A stretch of DNA of 64,000 bases. Source: Nymphaea colorata (lineage: Eukaryota; Streptophyta; Magnoliopsida; Nymphaeales; Nymphaeaceae). The notes beneath the pieces were generated by a model. It worked only from the letters and a program-made list of their open reading frames with translations. It searched no databases and was not told the origin of the DNA. Positions 59,706-64,000 of the stretch are shown here, piece after piece (positions within the stretch are counted from its first letter, which is position 1; each line of letters starts with the position of its first letter). A program made the translations under genes and the position numbers. The stretch spans positions 21,138,848 through 21,202,847 of the forward strand of contig NC_045141.1 in the NCBI RefSeq assembly GCF_008831285.2, in the 5' to 3' direction.

Positions 59706-61736
59706 GCTTTACTTTGCTGAGATCTCAGAGTGGGGACTTGTGGATCCTTCTTCTTTCTTTTCTTGCTGGTTCTTTTCCTTCCCATGGTAAGGAGGCATGG
59801 GGGGCGAGGGCAGGAAGAGAAGAGGGCGCTTATAGTGTTCCTTCTGAAGACGCAAGATCATCGCCTTCTCCTCTTTCCTTCTCATTTCCTTTCTTGGTCA
59901 TCTTCTCCAAGTTCTGGAGCTTAGAGCGTTGTCTTTTTGGCTGCAGGACGGTGTGTTCATTCTCCAGCTTTCGTTCTGTTCTCTGTCTCCGCTTTCCTCT
60001 TCAATACTTTTACGTCCTTGTGGAATTATTGGTATCTGCTTCGTGGTTTTGAATTGTCCAACTCTGGATTGTTTTCCATTCCTTTTTTTTCCAATTTGAA
60101 TTTGTCTTCAATCTTGTTTCTAGCTGTTATGATAGAACTGCCAGATCCTTTTATGTGCCTCTGTTGCGCACTGTGAAGGGTCTGTTTTTTCTTCGTTTTA
60201 TTGGTTTAGTTTGTAGACATTAACAGTCTTGGCATAGCTAAGTCTGGCGTTCGAAGTTCTTGGGGAGACTATAAGAGATTTTGAAATAACCGAGTCGTGG
60301 CGGGATTGAGCTTCTTGGGGAATCCAGGGCCTTCCGTGGTCAAAGAAGCCTCATATGTTCACGTTTATGTCGCTACCACCATGATGGCGGTCGCTTTGGA
60401 TCGCGTTTTGGTGCTATTGCACAATGCGACTCGACTTTATTTAGATTTTAGTCACAATTGGACATCATGAATTTGCATCAGCTACGCTGATTTACTTGGG
60501 TTTCTTAGTCGGCTTGTATCCATGAACCCTAACTGCGTTGTTCTGTCACTGGTTTGGGTTTCAAGTCCTTCCCTCATAGATTAAGTGGATCTACAATACA
60601 AGTCTGACTTCTCTGTTGAAGCTGTCCTCTATCTTTTGAACAATTTATGTCCTAATTGAAAATCATGTTCTCCAAAGAAGGCGAGGCTTTCCAAGCTTGT
60701 CCCATGTATGACCACCTCGCAGTCTTTCGCCCGCGGATCTGTTCTCTTTTCAAGTTATACATGCCGACGATCAAATATACTGCATTCGGGGGGAGAGAGA
60801 TTATATGGATGTATATAGCATTTACCTATGCCTTGTCCACTAGCTGGACGAAAAAGCCTATGTGCTTGAACATTCACAGGTGGTCGGGGGTTTACTAGAT
60901 CCTGATCTCATGGTAAGGTGCGCAGGGTACTGTCTTGTGGATCTCGCCCTTTTTAGGTTTTGTTACATTGTGTACGTTGGGAAGAAAAAAAAAGAAAAAC
61001 ATATAGATGCATCTAACACAGTTACTCTTGCACACAGCGATATTTGAATGCTCGTCTTGGCATGAAGAGCATTACAAAATGGCCCATTCAGTGAATGATA
61101 AATTTGGGCTAGATCATTTTACAGTAGGAGGCCTGAATTCAAAGTTTAATACTGAGAATGTGATGCTATCATTGTAGAACTCACAGTATTGATGAAATTG
61201 TATATATTTTTTTAGTCAGATGCTAGAGGGTCACGTCAACTGTGACAAGAAGTTAAGGCTGATGAGAGAAAATTAGTAAAAATTATGCACATTTGTGGTT
61301 GAGATTCCTTTATAATATCCAATACTTGGTGGTAAGAGTATGCATGGCTGACATAGAAATGCAGCACATTCCTTTTATGGAAGCATTCATTCATAAACGT
61401 GAATTCTCTAAGCTATTTTTTATTTTATGCTTGAGCCGTTAGTTTTATAAAATTTGTATCTCTTGCAATGATTCTTGTTACCCATGCCGAGTTTTCTTTG
61501 TAGCTGGTTCATTCCAATTTATTCAGTTAAAAACGAAAAATGATAAATGAAAATTATGGTCTCTGGGCCTCCAGTTCTCCAAGATAAAAATGAAGAGCAA
61601 TTGCTAATCAACTTTTCACGTGCTTTAGCTCATTTATGAGAAATCAAAACTTTTCCATTCTCCACTTTATTCTGGAAGTAACAACTTAATGGCATTGGGT
61701 TCTTTTTCCATTAATAGAGCAAGTTACTGTCGGCAA

Positions 61737-61866
61737 AGTGTAGTTCGAAATTCTTTTAGTCTATAATTTCCTGTTTTTGATAATGAATTGCTTAGAGTTT
61801 TAGTGTAGTTCGAAACTCTTTTAGTCTATAATTTCCTGTTTTTGATAATGAATTGCTTAGAGTTTT
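61737..61866 (+). repeat. 65-bp tandem duplication at an intron 3' end
   Basis: Two adjacent copies of a 65-bp unit (AGTGTAGTTCGAAA to TTAGAGTTTT) differ at about one base (T or C in GAAA(T/C)TC). The second copy ends nine bases before the acceptor of the first coding exon of the cyclin gene, so the duplication re-copied the polypyrimidine and branch region. Confidence 0.9.
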
Positions 61867-61937
61867 CTGATGCAGGTTCATTGAGTTCAAAGACATTCAA
61901 GAGCTTAGCACTGGCATTTGTTATAATCCTTGTGGCG

Positions 61938-64000
61938 ATGGACAGAAAAAACATAATCTTTTTTGAAGCTCAAGAGACTACAGGTAGAATCACTCGTGCT
62001 AGAGTGGCAGCTATATGTGCTGCTAATGCTGCAATTCCCTTGAGAGAATCTTGTGTAAAGCAAGAAAAGGAACTCCACCGATATTCTAAGAGGGTGGGCC
62101 TGGATGAGAACCATCATGCTCCAAGCATTGTCAAAGTGCAGAATAAGAGACAGGCTGTGCTGAAGGATATCTCTAACATTGCTTGCAAGACCTCATTTAT
62201 TAACTGCATTGAGGAAGCCAAAAGTAAGGTAAGACCATAAGAAGTGGAACATACTCGTCTTATTTGGAGTTTCAAGTGTAGTAGCATCTCTAGATTGTGA
62301 CTTTCATCGTGAAAGCTTTTAACAATGAAAGGACCAAGCACCTCTAAAGAATGAATACACACACACATCGAGAAACGCATATGTTTTGGTTCCTTTTGTG
62401 CCAACCGTAATATCTTTTGTGAAGTTGCCTGGTTGCATTTTCTTTGGTTTTTCTTGTGTCCTGGAAGAAACTGAATGATCGATTATGAATTTATGTATAC
62501 TTCAGAAGCCCAAAAGCTGCAAGAATGTTAAGCTGAATACTAGAATAAAAGAGTCAAGTGTGGCTCCTGCCCATGATGAAGAGGTTGCAGATTGTCAAGA
62601 GCAGGCGAGACAGAAAAAATTGCAGACTGACGACCTGGCTATCATTGAGCATGAGAAAGTGAAGAAAGTCCCAGAACATACTTCCAAAGATGTTGTTTCC
62701 ACTGACAAAGGTCTGATGTGCCATCTCCTTGCTTTCAAAGTTAATATTTAAGAGGGCTGCAGCTGCTCAGTAAAAGAATCACCATAATGTCATGTAAAGC
62801 TAGCTTTTTACTTTCTTCAAGGAGAAAGCACTTATATTTATATGTCAGTACCTTCAATTAATCAAGCCATCATTTCAATTTGAAGGAAGATGTATAATAG
62901 AAAACCAAGCCCTGAAAAGAAAGTGGATTTCATACCCAAAAATGTTTATAATGCTGAGAGACTTATTCCTTGTCTGTTATTTACTTTCTACATATAGCAT
63001 GTGCTATCCTGTTTTGTAACTGTTTGGCCATGTTGACAAGTATATTGATCTATGTCATGGTTAAAAATATCATTGATATTTCTTATATTTTTTCACCATA
63101 AATAATTAAATCAATGTACATTTTGTTGCCAGACAGACACCTCATTGTGTTTTGAATGGAAGGGGTTTCCCCTTATACAAGGACTTGAATGACATTAGAT
63201 CAGAAATTCCATCAATGGGCAGTCCTTTTGAAAAGTTTTGGTGGGATTACTAATTTTCATTTTCTTTCTATGTTTTAAGTGTTTTCAGTTATTTAGTTCT
63301 ACAAAACTGCATGAGTTTTTTGTATTTTTAGTTAATTGAGATTTCTCTTATATATTTGATGTAATATGTGTGTTTGCGTATACGGGCATCTATGTCACAG
63401 GACTTCTCTTTTCCAATTGGATCTTCTTTTTTCTTTTTATGCATGTTTCATGTGTGTGCCGTCTGGGAATTTTGTGCTCCTCTTCATTTTTCCCTGTTGC
63501 AAATGGATATCTATTTGAATCGCCATTATTATTTCAAATTTTCAATACTTCCTGAAAAGTAAGACATCTGTTAGGTTATTATTTCATGAGCATGAATTAA
63601 CAGGTGGTTTACTGGTTTCAACATAAGCACATGGAACTGCTTACAGTTAGGCAGACATCTGAAGAAGATGTTTCTGACTATAGTACTAAAGCAGCTTAGT
63701 CTTTTTAATCAGGTGATGCTATCAACACTGAAGACATGCATAAAGGGGAAATACTTACCGGTATACACTTTGTAGACATTGATGTGGACCACAAGGATCC
63801 CAAAATGTGCAGCCTTTATGCCTCGGAGATCTATGCTTACTTACAACAGGCTGAGGTGTGTAACTGCGTATGGCCATAAGTCTAGAAAAAATTGCATGGT
63901 GGCTAAATAATGCTTTTCATGGATTTTTGTTCTTCAGATTAATTCCTAAAGTTTTATTTCCTCATTCCTTGTTCTCCTGTAGCTGGACGTTTGCAAATTG
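61938..64000 (+). CDS. CYCA: A-type cyclin, N-terminal part (cut by window edge)
   Basis: Exons 61876-62228 (coding from 61938), 62506-62710, 63713-63855 and 63983-64000 (continuing beyond the window) join in phase for 219 codons. A-type cyclins activate CDKs from S phase to mitosis in the nucleus. The N-terminus has GRITRARVAA, the typical CYCA2 opening, then a destruction-box-like QAVLKDISN at 72-80. At about 187-208 FVDIDVDHKDPKMCSLYASE is the signature leading into the first cyclin fold (IYAYLQQAEL). The cyclin boxes themselves lie beyond the right edge. The destruction box has Gln where Arg is expected. ATG 61938 is chosen because the frame upstream of it within the exon is open but has no ATG. 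CYCA2-like is my best guess; CYCA1 or CYCA3 is less likely. Confidence 0.85.

Overview
The window is nuclear DNA of a flowering plant. It is AT-rich and gene-sparse, with multi-exon genes joined by GT..AG introns, many (CT)n/(AG)n and (TA)n tracts, and an intergenic fill of small DNA transposons, SINE-like sequences and miniature LTR elements. I cannot fix the species or order from sequence alone. All gene models were spliced by hand from reading frames, splice dinucleotides and intron phase. UTR ends are approximate.

Layout from left to right. 1-6200 is intergenic, with two related hAT-type MITEs; the one at 4728-4906 has a perfect 8-bp target duplication. 6300-12960 (+) is an NF-YA (CCAAT-binding) transcription factor gene with a miR169-like target site in its 3' UTR. 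13571-15660 (-) is a chloroplast PDZ plus rubredoxin protein (ENH1 type), tail to tail with NF-YA, with one rare GC-AG intron. 19624-34193 (+) is an unrecognised six-exon gene of about 399 codons. Its first intron is about 11 kb and is a transposon nest: a GC-rich MITE, a tandem miniature LTR element with three LTRs and a nested insertion, a second miniature LTR element carrying two SINE-like insertions, and a degenerate minisatellite. 37712-39694 (+) is an intronless membrane protein of the At1g75140 type. 42390-42950 holds a possible gene relic and 43427-43883 a plastid-derived insertion containing the trnK-UUU 5' exon. 44379-52499 (-) is a 12-coding-exon phospholipid scramblase (AIM25 family), with a clean hAT MITE in one intron. 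53000-59100 is intergenic repeats. From about 59270 to the right edge (+) lies the start of an A-type cyclin gene, with MSA-like, TATA and E2F-like motifs at its 5' end and a long 5'-UTR intron; the window cuts it in the fifth annotated exon.

The genes form no operon or obvious pathway; this is ordinary plant chromosome. No novel defence or mobile system stands out. The observations most worth checking are the unrecognised 399-codon gene with its duplicated LPSxEELGExLG motif and 11-kb intron, the tandem miniature LTR array, the cyclin whose destruction box has Gln in place of Arg, and the plastid insertion.
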